This document shows positions 9,556 to 18,438 of a DNA stretch of 64,000 nucleotides, piece after piece. Position 1 is the stretch's first letter. Every line of letters begins with the position of its first letter. The stretch is taken from NCBI GenBank assembly GCA_019509985.1, contig JAEKLF010000057.1, positions 1 to 64,000 on the forward strand, in the 5' to 3' direction. This DNA is from Burkholderiales bacterium. GTDB taxonomy: Bacteria > Pseudomonadota > Gammaproteobacteria > Burkholderiales > Burkholderiaceae_C. The position numbers and the translations under genes were made by a program. The notes beneath the pieces were generated by a model that saw nothing but the letters and a program-made list of their open reading frames with translations, was not told the origin of the DNA and ran no database searches.

Positions 9556-10752
9556 TCAGCCCGCCAGCACGGCCGCCATCGCCTCGGCGGTGGCCTCGAC
9601 GTTGCGGGTGTTCAGCCCGGCCACGCACATGCGGCCCGAGCGCAGGATGTAGACGCCGAACTCGGTCTTCAGACGCTCGGCCTGCTCGGCGGTCAGGCCC
9701 GTGTAGCTGAACATGCCGCGCTGGGTCAGGAAGTAGCCAAAGTCGCGGCCTGGCAACTTGGCCGCCAGCACGTCGTGCAGTTGGCGGCGCATGGCCTGGA
9801 TGCGGCCGCGCATGTCGGCCACTTCGGCCTCCCACATCGCGCGCAGCTTGGTGTCGGTCAGCACCTTGGCGACGATCTGGCCGCCGTGCATCGGCGGGTT
9901 GGAGTAGTTGCGGCGGATCATGAACTTCATCTGGCCGAGCACGCGCGCGGCCTGGTCGGCGTCGGGGCAGACGACGCTCAGGCCCCCGCAGCGCTCGCCG
10001 TACAGGCTCATGCTCTTGGAGAAGCTGTTGGCGATCAGGAAGGCGAGACCCTCGTCGGCCAGCAGGCGCGGCGCGAAGGCGTCCTCGACGATGCCGTCGC
10101 CATAGCCCTGGTAGGCCAGGTCCAGGAAGGGCAGCAACTGGCGCTCGCGGATGACGGGCACCAGGGCGCGCCACTGCTCCTGCGTCAGGTCCACGCCGGT
10201 CGGGTTGTGGCAGCAGGCGTGCATGATGACCACGCTGCGCGCGGGCAGGGCCTTGAAGAAGTCCAGCAGTGCGTCAAAGCGCAGGCCGCCGGTGGCCGCG
10301 TCGTAGTAGGGATAGCTCTCGCAGCTGTGGCCCGAGCCCTCGAAGACGGCGCGGTGGTTGTCCCAGGTCGGGTCGGACAGGTAGATCTTGCTGTCCGGGA
10401 AATAGCGCTTGAGCAGGTCGGCGCCGACCTTGAGGCCGCCGCTGGAGCCGACGCCCTGGATGGTGGCGATGCGGCCGGCGGCGATGGCCGGGTGGTCCGC
10501 GCCGAACAGCAGGGCCTGCACGGCGCTGCGGAAGTTGGCGGCGCCCTCCATCGGCAGATAGGGCCGCGGACCGGCCGCCTCGACGACGGCCAGCTCCGCC
10601 GCGCGGACCGACGGCAGCATGGGGATGCGGCCGTCGTTGTCGAAATAGATGCCGATGGACAGGTTGATCTTGCCGGCGCGGGGGTCCTTCTGGAAGGCCT
10701 CGTTGAGGCTCAGGATGGGATCGCCCGCGTAGGCGTCGACGTGCTCGAACAT
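9556..10752 (-). CDS. tyrB: aromatic/aspartate aminotransferase (TyrB/AspC family)
   Basis: 398-residue PLP-dependent class I aminotransferase (subgroup I-alpha), transferring amino groups between aromatic or dicarboxylic amino acids and 2-oxoglutarate. The PLP lysine is K246 in ANSFSKSMSLYGER. CHNPTGVD (PLP-ring contacts) and the conserved Arg that binds the substrate carboxylate near the C-terminus are also visible. Length matches the family exactly. Aromatic versus aspartate preference cannot be decided by eye. It lies 28 bases after the DUF2332 gene and 11 bases before the solute-binding-like gene, consistent with one transcript. Confidence 0.92.
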   Translation of the reverse strand: MFEHVDAYAGDPILSLNEAFQKDPRAGKINLSIGIYFDNDGRIPMLPSVRAAELAVVEAAGPRPYLPMEGAANFRSAVQALLFGADHPAIAAGRIATIQGVGSSGGLKVGADLLKRYFPDSKIYLSDPTWDNHRAVFEGSGHSCESYPYYDAATGGLRFDALLDFFKALPARSVVIMHACCHNPTGVDLTQEQWRALVPVIRERQLLPFLDLAYQGYGDGIVEDAFAPRLLADEGLAFLIANSFSKSMSLYGERCGGLSVVCPDADQAARVLGQMKFMIRRNYSNPPMHGGQIVAKVLTDTKLRAMWEAEVADMRGRIQAMRRQLHDVLAAKLPGRDFGYFLTQRGMFSYTGLTAEQAERLKTEFGVYILRSGRMCVAGLNTRNVEATAEAMAAVLAG

Positions 10753-10780
10753 GGGTCAGGCTCCGATGGGGGAGCCCGCA

Positions 10781-11890
10781 TTATCCGAGCCAGGCGATCC
10801 AGCGGCCGTGAGGGTGGCTCCAGGCCAGGCTTCGCTCGACGATGCGACCGGCTTCGAGATGGCGCAAGGTCCACAGCGTGGCGGACGATGCGACCTCGCC
10901 GGGCGGCAGCTTGGGCAGAGCCGGCACGGGCGAATCGCGGGCGCTCAGCGCCGGCAGTTCGCCGCAGATCCAGGCCAGGCCGTGGGACAGCGCGAGGCGA
11001 TCCACCGTCGTGCGCAGCCGCGCCACGTCGGCCGCGCTCAGGTAGTACAGCACCCAACTCGTCAGCAGCACCGGCTGCACGCCGGCCGGCAGACCGGCCA
11101 GCCAGGGCTCGATGGCGGCGATGCAGTCGTCGGCGCGGATCAGCGTCACGGGCAGGGCCTGCAGTTGGGCGGCCGCACGGGACAGGCGCTCGCGGCGGCG
11201 CGCGTCGTGCGGCCACAGGCAGGCCTGCAGCCAGCGCAGGCGCCCCGCGTCATTCACATCGATGGGTGCCGGGTCCAGGCCGTGACGCAGCGCGAGGCGC
11301 CAGCCGGCGTTGACGGGCGGCGGCACGGCACCGAGCCACAGCGATTCGATCTCGGCTGCCCGACCATCACGCGCGGCGCCGCGTTCGTGCCAGGCGCCGT
11401 CGTCGCTGCGGTAGCGCAGCTGGTAGTGGTCCACGCCGAGGTTGAGGCCGGCGCTGCAGCCGAAGTCCAGCAAGGCCAGGTGGCGCGCGCCGGTCGCTGC
11501 GGCCGCGGCGCCGAGCGCTGGCCAGATGGCGGCGCCGCGGGCGACCTCGTTGGTCTGCGTCGCGCCATGGCGCAGCTGTTCGACGAGCGTTGGCCATTCG
11601 CGTTCGACGCAGGCGGCCAGCGCGCCGGCCAGGCCGGCATCCGGCGCCCGCTCGCCGCCAGCACTGGGGTAGTAGGCCGCCAGCTCGGGCGCCGCGCCGG
11701 CCAGCACGCGTTCGTGCAGGGCCACGAGCAGCAGGTTGACCTTGCGTTGCTCGGGCGGCGCCTCGGCCAGCAGGGCGCTCAACCGCCCGTCCTCGGCGGC
11801 GATCTCGCACAGCGCGACGTAGAGCGGTTCCTGCGTGCATTCCTGGCGGCCGAAGCGGCGCAGCAGTTCGCTGAGTTCGGGGTGATCCAT
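10781..11890 (-). CDS. DUF2332 family protein
   Basis: 369-residue protein of the uncharacterised DUF2332 family. The segment LALLDFGCSAGLNLGVDHY looks like the motif I region of a SAM-dependent methyltransferase fold, but no methyltransferase activity is established for the family. Later landmarks are LWLGAVPPPVNAGWR, ACLWPHDARRRERL and LTSWVLYYLS. The ATG at 11890 (MDHPELSELLRRFG) is chosen over an upstream start because the latter would run through the palindrome shared with the divergent regulator gene. It heads the leftward series that ends with ldcA, separated from tyrB by 28 bases. Confidence 0.75.
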   Translation of the reverse strand: MDHPELSELLRRFGRQECTQEPLYVALCEIAAEDGRLSALLAEAPPEQRKVNLLLVALHERVLAGAAPELAAYYPSAGGERAPDAGLAGALAACVEREWPTLVEQLRHGATQTNEVARGAAIWPALGAAAAATGARHLALLDFGCSAGLNLGVDHYQLRYRSDDGAWHERGAARDGRAAEIESLWLGAVPPPVNAGWRLALRHGLDPAPIDVNDAGRLRWLQACLWPHDARRRERLSRAAAQLQALPVTLIRADDCIAAIEPWLAGLPAGVQPVLLTSWVLYYLSAADVARLRTTVDRLALSHGLAWICGELPALSARDSPVPALPKLPPGEVASSATLWTLRHLEAGRIVERSLAWSHPHGRWIAWLG

Positions 11891-11922
11891 GCCGCCAGCA
11901 TAGGCAGGGCCGGCGCGGGCCT

Positions 11923-11940
11923 GTGTCGGCCAGCCGACAC
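11923..11940. promoter_or_regulatory. 18-bp palindrome, candidate Crp-family operator
   Basis: GTGTCGGCCAGCCGACAC: perfect 8-bp arms around a 2-base centre. It lies in the 57-base gap between the divergent DUF2332 gene (33 bases away) and the Crp/Fnr-type gene (7 bases before its ATG). Position and symmetry fit a site for the homodimeric regulator encoded next to it. It differs from the classical Crp (TGTGA-N6-TCACA) and Fnr boxes. Binding is inference. Confidence 0.6.
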
Positions 11941-11947
11941 TCGCGCC

Positions 11948-12616
11948 ATGCCCGACGATCCCTCGCTGCAACGCGTCTTCGACGCTCATTTCCCCGGCCT
12001 CGCGCTGCCGGCCGACATCGCCGCGCTCGTCACGCGCCGCCGCCTGCCCGACGGGCGCAGCCTGTTCGTGCAGGGCCAGCGGACGACGGCCTTCTACGCC
12101 GTCGCAGCCGGCGAGATCGAGACGCGCTTCAGCGGCGTCGACGGTACGGTGTCGGTGCTCGAGAACGTCGGCCCGCCGCGGCTATTCGGCCTGGCCGCCT
12201 TCGCGGCCGGGCAGCCGTCCGAGTACGAGGCGGTGGCGCGCGGCGCCGGCGAGGTGCTGGTGTTCGGCCGCGAGGCCTACACGCGGCTGATGGACGAGGT
12301 GCCGGGTTTTGCTCGCGCGCTGCTGGCCGAGTTCGCGCGCCGCTACGACGGCACGCTGCGCCTGCTGCAGGCGGCCCGCCACCAGAGCGCGGCGGAGCGC
12401 TTCGGACTGGCACTGGCCCAACTCGCGCGCGAACGCGGCCGCCCGGCCGCCGCCGGCTGGCTGGAAGTGCCGGCCACGCAGGCCGAGCTGGCCCGCCTGG
12501 CCCATCTGTCGCGCCAGACGGCGAACCAGCTGTTTGCCGGCGCCGAGGCGGCCGGCCGCGTGCGCCGCGACGGTCGACGTGGATATTGGCTTTACGCCGG
12601 GGCGGCCAGCGCCTAG
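11948..12616 (+). CDS. Crp/Fnr family transcriptional regulator
   Basis: 222-residue regulator with an N-terminal cyclic-nucleotide-binding-like beta-roll (about residues 15-115) and a C-terminal winged helix with the HTH segment TQAELARLAHLSRQTANQ. The nucleotide pocket lacks the Arg-Ser pair used by Crp to hold cAMP (here AGQPSEYEAVARG). There is no cysteine at all, so an Fnr-type iron-sulphur cluster is excluded. The effector is therefore unknown. The ATG at 11948 is only 7 bases from the palindrome at 11923-11940, leaving little room for a leader. Divergent placement suggests control of the DUF2332-tyrB-dadA-ldcA series and of itself (inference). Confidence 0.85.
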   Translation: MPDDPSLQRVFDAHFPGLALPADIAALVTRRRLPDGRSLFVQGQRTTAFYAVAAGEIETRFSGVDGTVSVLENVGPPRLFGLAAFAAGQPSEYEAVARGAGEVLVFGREAYTRLMDEVPGFARALLAEFARRYDGTLRLLQAARHQSAAERFGLALAQLARERGRPAAAGWLEVPATQAELARLAHLSRQTANQLFAGAEAAGRVRRDGRRGYWLYAGAASA

Positions 12617-12648
12617 CCTTGCGGCTTGATTCCACCGCCGGAGGCGAC

Positions 12649-13858
12649 ATGCCCAAGCAGATCGTGTTTTGTGCCGACGGCACCTGGAATGGCAGCGGCA
12701 GCGACGAGGAAGAGCCCGGACCGCCGACCAATGTGCTCAAGCTCTTCCACAACCTGGCCGGCGTCGATTCGCTGGACACGATCGCGCTGGCCAACGAGCA
12801 GGAGCGCTTCCTGACCGACCCGACGGGCGAGGTTCTGCAGGCGGCCAAGTACCTGCACGGCGTGGGCGACTCGAACAACGCCCTCGTCAAGGCACTGGGC
12901 GGCGCGGTCGGCACCGGGCTGATCGCGCGCGTCATCCGCGGCTACACCTTCGTGTCGCGCCACTATGAGCCGGGCGACCGCATCCACCTGATCGGCTTCA
13001 GCCGCGGCGCCTACACGGTGCGCGCGCTGGCCGGCATGATCGCCTCGCAGGGCCTGCTTGACCCGGCCTTCACCGACCTGCAGGACAAGCAGGCCGCCTA
13101 CCGCCTGGGCGCCGCGGCCTGGAGCGACTACCGCCGCGGCGCACTGGACGGCGACGCGACGCTGCTGGCCAAGCTGGAGGATGTGCTGACCTCGCTGCCC
13201 GGCTTCTTCAGCGCCCGCGCCGGCAACCCGCCGCGGCGCACCGGCATCCGCATCGCCACCGTCGCTGTCTGGGACACGGTCGGGTCGCTGGGCATCCCGC
13301 AGATCGGCGCCAGCGGCGAGCTGCTGGACGCTGCAGTTCGCCGACACGCGGCTCAGCCCGGCGGTGGACCGCGGCCTGCACGCGGTGGCCATCGACGAGA
13401 AGCGCCGCAACTTCACGCCCTGCCTGTGGACGGCGGACGCGCGCGCGACGCAGGTGCTCTTTCCCGGCGCCCATGCCGACGTCGGCGGCGGCTATCCCAA
13501 CACGCCGGAGGAGTCGGGCCTGTCCGACGCCGCGCTCGCCTGGATGACGGCGGGCGTCGCGGCCCAGGGCGTGCAGTTCATGTCGCCGCTGCCCGCCGAG
13601 CCGCGCCCGCATGCCGGTGCGACCGCGCACAGACCGTGGGCGCATCTGCCGTGGCGGGCGCTGGGCGTTGCGCCGCGCATCACGCCCGGGCAAATGCCCG
13701 AGGGCCTGCTCGTGCACCGCTCGGTCATCGACCGTTGGCGCGAGGAAGCCGTCGTGCACGACCCCGACCAGCCAGCCCAGGCCTACCGGCCGGACAACCT
13801 GGCCCTCTACCTGGACCTGGCCAGCGGCGCGGCGCTGGCGGATATCGAGATCGTCTAG
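12649..13858 (+). pseudogene. DUF2235 alpha/beta hydrolase gene with an apparent frameshift
   Basis: DUF2235 proteins have a lipase-like alpha/beta fold; some are type VI secretion phospholipases, others are uncharacterised. The first part (ATG 12649, with GGAGG just upstream) carries FCADGTWNG at the N-terminus, the nucleophile box GFSRGAYTVRALAGM and WDTVGSLGIP. After LLDA near 13330 the reading frame must shift by +1 to continue as QFADTRLSPAVDRG and PGAHADVGGGYPN (Asp/His region), stopping at 13858. The length is 1210 bases, not a multiple of three, as expected from one extra or two missing bases. The full set of motifs is otherwise intact, so a recent mutation or a sequencing error is likely. 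No T6SS genes are nearby. Confidence 0.8.
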
Positions 13859-13862
13859 CGGT

Positions 13863-14357
13863 TCACGCGGGTGCCGCCAGCGCCGCCTCGATGTCGCCGC
13901 GCAGTTTCTCGGGCGGGTCGTTGGGTGCGTAGCGCTTGATGACCTGGCCGTCGCGGCCGATCAGGAACTTCGTGAAGTTCCATTTGATGACCTCGGTGCC
14001 GAGAAAGCCGGGCTTCTCGCTCTTCAGGAACTTCCACAGCGGATGGGCATCGCCGCCGTTGACCTTGATCTTCCCCATCATCGGGAAGCTGACGCCGTAG
14101 TTCAGCTCGCAGAAGCTGGCGATCTGGTCGTTGCTTCCCGGGTCCTGGCCGCCGAACTCGTTGCTCGGGAAGCCGATGACCACCAGGCCCTGGGGGCCGT
14201 AGTCCTGCCAGAGCTGCTCCAGGCCCTTGAATTGAGGCGTGAAGCCGCATTCGCTGGCCGTGTTGACGAGCAGCAGCACCTTGCCGCGCTGGGAGGCCAG
14301 AGCCGCGGGCTCGCCGTGGATGGAGACGGCCTGGAAGTCGAAGACGCTCTCGCTCAT
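13863..14357 (-). CDS. glutathione peroxidase family (thiol peroxidase)
   Basis: 164-residue cytoplasmic peroxidase reducing hydrogen peroxide or lipid hydroperoxides with a thiol donor. The catalytic tetrad is visible: C37 in NTASECGFT, Q71 in EFGGQDPG, and W126-N127 in KWNFTKFL. The catalytic codon is TGC, so this is a cysteine enzyme, not a selenoprotein. Bacterial members of this kind often use thioredoxin rather than glutathione, which the sequence does not settle. It is convergent with the DUF2235 gene, with only 4 bases between stop codons, and probably has its own promoter. Confidence 0.93.
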   Translation of the reverse strand: MSESVFDFQAVSIHGEPAALASQRGKVLLLVNTASECGFTPQFKGLEQLWQDYGPQGLVVIGFPSNEFGGQDPGSNDQIASFCELNYGVSFPMMGKIKVNGGDAHPLWKFLKSEKPGFLGTEVIKWNFTKFLIGRDGQVIKRYAPNDPPEKLRGDIEAALAAPA

Positions 14358-14517
14358 GATCCCTCCCTAGAAAGACGGCAGCATGCTACCGCCGCGGACC
14401 CCGAGGGTTTGTAGCATGGCGCCCGGCGCGCGGCTGGCCTTCCAATCGCGCGAGCTTCGAGCGCCGCCACCCCGGGGCGCGCCGCCCGGTCAGCAACTTC
14501 GGATTTCGCCCACGTTC

Positions 14518-15483
14518 ATGGATCACCTGGCTTGCTTTACCCCGGCCGACCTGGCCGGCCGCACTCCGCCCGATTTGGGCGCTTTCCGCTGGAAGCTGCT
14601 GGCTCAGGGCGATTCATGGTTCTCCAACGCCCGCGCCAAGCTCAACGCCCACGCCAACCTGCTGCAGGAGCTGGTCTTCAAGGCCACCGTCGCGGCGGTG
14701 AACTGCGCCGGCACCGGCAATGCGCTGTCGCACATGGTGGACCTGGAGTCCAGCCCCGACTTCGTGCGCCTGCTGACCGGCCCCGACGCCCCGACCTGGG
14801 ACGGCGTGCTGCTGTCCGTCGGCGGCAATGACCTGATCGCCGCCGCGCGCACGCCGGCACTGAACTGGAACGGCGAGCCCATCCCGCTGGAGCTGCGCCT
14901 GCTGCGCCGCCAGACCGAATGGGGCCCGCCGTCGGCCGGCGTCGCGCGCTACTTCTCCGAGCCCGGCTGGGCCACCTACGCCGCCTACCTGCGCGCCAAC
15001 GTCAAGCACCTGCTCAGCTTGCGCGACCAGGGCCCGTCGGCCGGCAAGCCGGTCTTCATGCACTGCTACGCCGTGCCGATGCCGCGCCCGGCCGGTGCCG
15101 AGGGCAATGACGAGCTGGGCGCCAGCGGCCCCTGGCTGTTCCCGGCACTGAAGGCCTATGGCGTGCCCAGCGCCGACTGGGCGGCGGTGAGCCGCCTGAT
15201 GGTCTTCCACCTGGCCCAGTTGCTGAAGAGCTTCGCGGCCGAGAAGGAGACCTTCCCCGGTCTCTTCATCTTCGACTCGACGGCCGTGCCGCTGGCCCTG
15301 GCCGCACCGGGCTCGACCGGCATCAGCGGCGACTGGCACAACGAGATCCATCTCAACCACAGCGGCTGCTTCAAGATCGCCCGCGCCTGGAGCGAGCACA
15401 TCGAGATGGTGCTGGACGGCAAGCACCTGATCCAGCCCACCACCGGCCGCAAGGGCCGCGGCTCCAGCAGCGCCAACGTCTGA
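14518..15483 (+). CDS. SGNH/GDSL-type hydrolase
   Basis: 321-residue protein with the blocks of the SGNH hydrolase fold: block I as AQGDSWF (nucleophile Ser), an Asn/Gly region, block III as SVGGNDL, and block V as the DWHNEIHLN segment carrying the catalytic Asp and His. Such enzymes act as esterases, lipases or carbohydrate deacetylases. No signal peptide is seen at the chosen ATG (14518, MDHLACFTP), so it is probably cytoplasmic. In-frame upstream starts exist but lack ribosome sites and give a low-complexity basic leader. It stands alone between the glutathione peroxidase and lplT. The substrate is unknown. Confidence 0.75.
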   Translation: MDHLACFTPADLAGRTPPDLGAFRWKLLAQGDSWFSNARAKLNAHANLLQELVFKATVAAVNCAGTGNALSHMVDLESSPDFVRLLTGPDAPTWDGVLLSVGGNDLIAAARTPALNWNGEPIPLELRLLRRQTEWGPPSAGVARYFSEPGWATYAAYLRANVKHLLSLRDQGPSAGKPVFMHCYAVPMPRPAGAEGNDELGASGPWLFPALKAYGVPSADWAAVSRLMVFHLAQLLKSFAAEKETFPGLFIFDSTAVPLALAAPGSTGISGDWHNEIHLNHSGCFKIARAWSEHIEMVLDGKHLIQPTTGRKGRGSSSANV

Positions 15484-15489
15484 ACCTGC

Positions 15490-15518
15490 GGCAGGGCCCG
15501 GCGCAGCCGGCGCCTGCC
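15490..15518. terminator. GC-rich hairpin between convergent genes
   Basis: GGCAGG (15490-15495) pairs with CCTGCC (15513-15518), with further pairing inside. It sits between the stop codons of the SGNH hydrolase gene and lplT. There is no T-run on either side, so termination would be weak or Rho-assisted. Confidence 0.3.
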
Positions 15519-15520
15519 AG

Positions 15521-16813
15521 TTATCGGTCGACCGGCGTGAGGACGTCGCTGCGGGCCAGGTCGAGCAGGTGGCCGACCTCTTCCTTGTGTTCGACGAGGT
15601 TGCGCTGGTGCCAGCGCCGGATCCACCACATCGTGCCGGCGACGACGACGCCGAAGATGGTGATCGCCCCGAAGGCCGACAGGCCGAAGCGCGTCATGGC
15701 GGTGTAGAAGGCGCCCAGGCCCAGGATGCAGGCCTGCTCGTTGAAGTTCTGCACGGCGATGCTGCGCCCGGCGCCCATCAGGTTGTGGCCGCGGTGCTGC
15801 AGCAGCGCATTCATCGGCACAACGAGGTAGCCGCCGATGGCGCCCAGGAATACGAGGAAGGGCGCCGCCACCCAGACGTTGTGGATGACGTTCATGAAGA
15901 TGACCGTCAGGCCCATCACGATGCCCAGCGGGATCACCGACGTGGCGCGGTCGAGTCGGCAGTACAGCGACGCGACGACGGCGCCGAAGGCCGTGCCGAT
16001 GGCGACGACGCCCACCAGCGACGAGGCCTGCTGCGTGCCATAGCCCAGCGCCGCGGCGGCCCAGGCCAGCACGATGTAGCGCAGGTTGCCACTGACGCCC
16101 CAGAACAGGGTCGTCGTGGCCAGCGAGATCTGGCCCAGCTTGTCCTGCCACAGGCGGCTGTTGCAGGACGAGAAATCGCGCACCAGGCCGACGAAGCTGT
16201 GCGCGAACGGCTGCAGCGGCGCCGCCGTGCGCGGGATGCGCAGATTGAACAGCGCCGCCAGCACGTACAGGCCGACCAGGCTGGCGATGGCGGCGGCGGG
16301 CGGGGTGTTGATGCCGGTCTCGACCATGGGCACGTCCACCTGCAGCAGCAGGTGCGAGACGCGATCGCCGATGAGCTGCCCGCCCAGCAGCACGCCCAGG
16401 ATGATGGACGTGATCGTCAGGCCCTCGATCCAGCCGTTGGCCTTGACGAGCTGGGACGGCGGCAGCAACTCGGTCAGGATGCCGTACTTGGCCGGCGAAT
16501 AGGCCGCGGCGCCCAGGCCGACGATGGCGTAGGCCGCGAGCGGATGCACGCCGAACAGCATCATCAGGCAGCCCACCACCTTGATGCTGTTCGAGAAGAA
16601 CATCACCTTGCCTTTCGGCACCGCGTCGGCAAAGGCGCCGACGAAGGGTGCGAGCACGACATAGAACAGCGCGAACATGGGCACCAACGCGGCGCGCTGC
16701 CACTCGGCCGCGCCGGAGGAGCGCAGCAGCTCGACGGCGGCGACGAAGAGCGCGTTATCAGCCAGCGAGCTGAAGAACTGCGCCGACATGATGGTGTAGA
16801 AGCCTCTTCTCAT
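15521..16813 (-). CDS. lplT: lysophospholipid transporter LplT
   Basis: 430-residue major-facilitator protein with about 12 membrane segments that flips lysophospholipids across the inner membrane for re-acylation. It opens with the family's N-terminal segment GFYTIMSAQFFSSLADNALF and has APFVGAFADAVPKGKVM (MFS motif A region) and YSPAKYGILTELLPP. It diverges from alr; the lplT/alr divergent pair is commonly seen in Burkholderiales. Whether the acyltransferase partner (Aas) is encoded elsewhere cannot be seen. The 121-base gap to alr must hold both promoters; I could not resolve them with confidence. Confidence 0.9.
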   Translation of the reverse strand: MRRGFYTIMSAQFFSSLADNALFVAAVELLRSSGAAEWQRAALVPMFALFYVVLAPFVGAFADAVPKGKVMFFSNSIKVVGCLMMLFGVHPLAAYAIVGLGAAAYSPAKYGILTELLPPSQLVKANGWIEGLTITSIILGVLLGGQLIGDRVSHLLLQVDVPMVETGINTPPAAAIASLVGLYVLAALFNLRIPRTAAPLQPFAHSFVGLVRDFSSCNSRLWQDKLGQISLATTTLFWGVSGNLRYIVLAWAAAALGYGTQQASSLVGVVAIGTAFGAVVASLYCRLDRATSVIPLGIVMGLTVIFMNVIHNVWVAAPFLVFLGAIGGYLVVPMNALLQHRGHNLMGAGRSIAVQNFNEQACILGLGAFYTAMTRFGLSAFGAITIFGVVVAGTMWWIRRWHQRNLVEHKEEVGHLLDLARSDVLTPVDR

Positions 16814-16934
16814 CGAGCTGGGCGCAATCCTGGACTCTGTCTGTTCTGAAGCCGTCCCGAGGGGGCGGCGCGGGTTTATAGCACGCCCCTAGTTTGCGGA
16901 CTTTGCCCCCACAGCGGGCGCAAAATCCGCGCTC

Positions 16935-18035
16935 ATGCCCCGTCCCATCGAAGCCCTGATCCATACCAGTGCGCTGGCGCACAACCTGGCGCGCGCCCGC
17001 GCCCAAGCCCCCAATGCCCGAGTCTGGGCGGTCGTCAAGGCCAATGCCTATGGTCATGGCATCGAGCGTGCCTTCGAGGGCCTGCGTGCCGCCGACGGTT
17101 TCGCGCTGCTCGATCTGGCCGAGGCCGAGCGCCTGCGCGCGCTGGACTGGCGCGGCCCCATCCTGTTGCTGGAAGGCGTGTTCGAGCCGCGCGACCTGGA
17201 GCTGTGCTCGCGCCTCAAGCTCTGGCACAGCGTGCACTGCGAGGAGCAGATCGACTGGCTGGCCATGCACAAGACTCATGAGCCGCACCGCGTCTTCCTC
17301 AAGTTGAACTCGGGCATGAACCGCCTCGGCTTCACGCCTGCGGCCTTCCGCGCCGCCTACGCCCGGCTGGAGGCGCTGCCGCAGGTCGACGAGATCGGCC
17401 TGATGACGCACTTCTCCGACGCCGATGCGCTGCGTTTCGGCCAGGATGGCATCGCCCACCAGCTCGCCGCCTTCGAGGCCGCGACCGAGGGCCTGGCTGG
17501 CGAGCGCACGATCGCCAACAGCGCCGCGACGCTGCGCCATCCGGCCCGCACGGCCCAGGACTGGGTGCGCGCCGGCATCATGGTCTATGGCGGTGTGCCC
17601 GACTTCCCCGAACACGACGCCGCGCACTGGGATCTGCGACCCGCGATGACGCTGCGCTCCAAGGTCATCGGCGTGCAGCAGCTCAGGCCCGGCGACTCTG
17701 TCGGCTACGGCAGCGCCTACACCTGCGAGCGTGCCGCGCGCGTGGGCATCGTCGCCTGCGGCTATGCCGATGGCTACCCGCGCCACGCCGCGACGGGCAC
17801 GCCGGTGCTGGTGGATGGCCAGCGCACCCGCACGCTGGGCCGCGTATCCATGGACATGCTGGCCGTGGACCTGAGCGAGCTGCCCGGCAGCGGCTTCGGC
17901 AGCGAGGTGACGCTGTGGGGCGAAGGCCCGCACGGCAGTCGCCTGCCCATTGACGAAGTGGCCCAGTCGGCCGGCACCATCGGCTACGAGCTGATGTGCG
18001 CCGTGGCGCCCCGCGTCCCGATTCGGAATGCCTGA
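16935..18035 (+). CDS. alr: alanine racemase
   Basis: 366-residue PLP enzyme interconverting L- and D-alanine, supplying D-Ala for peptidoglycan and, in reverse with DadA, permitting D-Ala catabolism. The PLP lysine is K35 in [10 protein letters not shown]. The catalytic tyrosine of the second half is Y258 in [21 protein letters not shown] and [16 protein letters not shown] are further family segments. The length is normal. The gene diverges from lplT, and its 3' end overlaps arfB by 8 bases, so the two are probably cotranscribed. Confidence 0.95.
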   Translation: MPRPIEALIHTSALAHNLARARAQAPNARVWAVVKANAYGHGIERAFEGLRAADGFALLDLAEAERLRALDWRGPILLLEGVFEPRDLELCSRLKLWHSVHCEEQIDWLAMHKTHEPHRVFLKLNSGMNRLGFTPAAFRAAYARLEALPQVDEIGLMTHFSDADALRFGQDGIAHQLAAFEAATEGLAGERTIANSAATLRHPARTAQDWVRAGIMVYGGVPDFPEHDAAHWDLRPAMTLRSKVIGVQQLRPGDSVGYGSAYTCERAARVGIVACGYADGYPRHAATGTPVLVDGQRTRTLGRVSMDMLAVDLSELPGSGFGSEVTLWGEGPHGSRLPIDEVAQSAGTIGYELMCAVAPRVPIRNA

Positions 18036-18438
18036 CCTCAACTGGCAGCCGCGACCCGACGAGCTGGCGTTCGACGCCATCCGCGCCAGCGGGCCCGGTG
18101 GCCAGAACGTCAACAAGGTCAGCAACGCGGTTCACCTGCGCTTCGACATCCGCGCGTCCAGCCTGCCCGAGGCCGTCAAGGCGCGGCTGCTGAACTGGGC
18201 GGACCAGCGCATCACCTCGGATGGCGTCGTCGTCATCAAGGCCCAGGACTCGCGCAGCCTGGAACGCAACCGCGCGGATGCCGTCGCGCGTCTGATCGAA
18301 CTCGTGCAGGCCGCCGCCCACGTGCCCAAGGCCCGCCGCGCGACCAAGCCGACCTATGGCTCCAAGCAGCGCCGGCTGGAAGGCAAGGCCAAGCGCAGCG
18401 GCATCAAGGCCGGGCGCAGCAACAAGTCCGAGTTCTAG
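18028..18438 (+). CDS. arfB: alternative ribosome-rescue factor ArfB (YaeJ)
   Basis: 136-residue peptidyl-tRNA hydrolase that frees ribosomes stalled on mRNAs without a stop codon. It has the release-factor-like GGQ motif (residues 24-26 in [15 protein letters not shown]) and the basic unstructured C-terminal tail ([19 protein letters not shown]) that enters the empty mRNA channel. Length fits ArfB, not a full release factor. It overlaps alr by 8 bases at its start and the convergent tetA-like gene by 4 bases at its stop. Confidence 0.93.
   Translation: MPDLNWQPRPDELAFDAIRASGPGGQNVNKVSNAVHLRFDIRASSLPEAVKARLLNWADQRITSDGVVVIKAQDSRSLERNRADAVARLIELVQAAAHVPKARRATKPTYGSKQRRLEGKAKRSGIKAGRSNKSEF

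Noticed and set aside
7310-9652. Very long plus-strand open frame (780 codons) opposite dadA and neighbours
   Set aside because: Composition is Arg/Gln/His/Ala-rich without any domain; it is an antisense shadow caused by high GC. The minus-strand genes have full family motifs.
12129-12935. Antisense open frame across the Crp-type and DUF2235 genes
   Set aside because: Low-complexity Arg/Pro-rich translation without a ribosome site; coding signal is on the plus strand.
14247-14249. Possible selenocysteine glutathione peroxidase
   Set aside because: The catalytic position is encoded as Cys (TGC) and no internal TGA or SECIS-type hairpin is needed.
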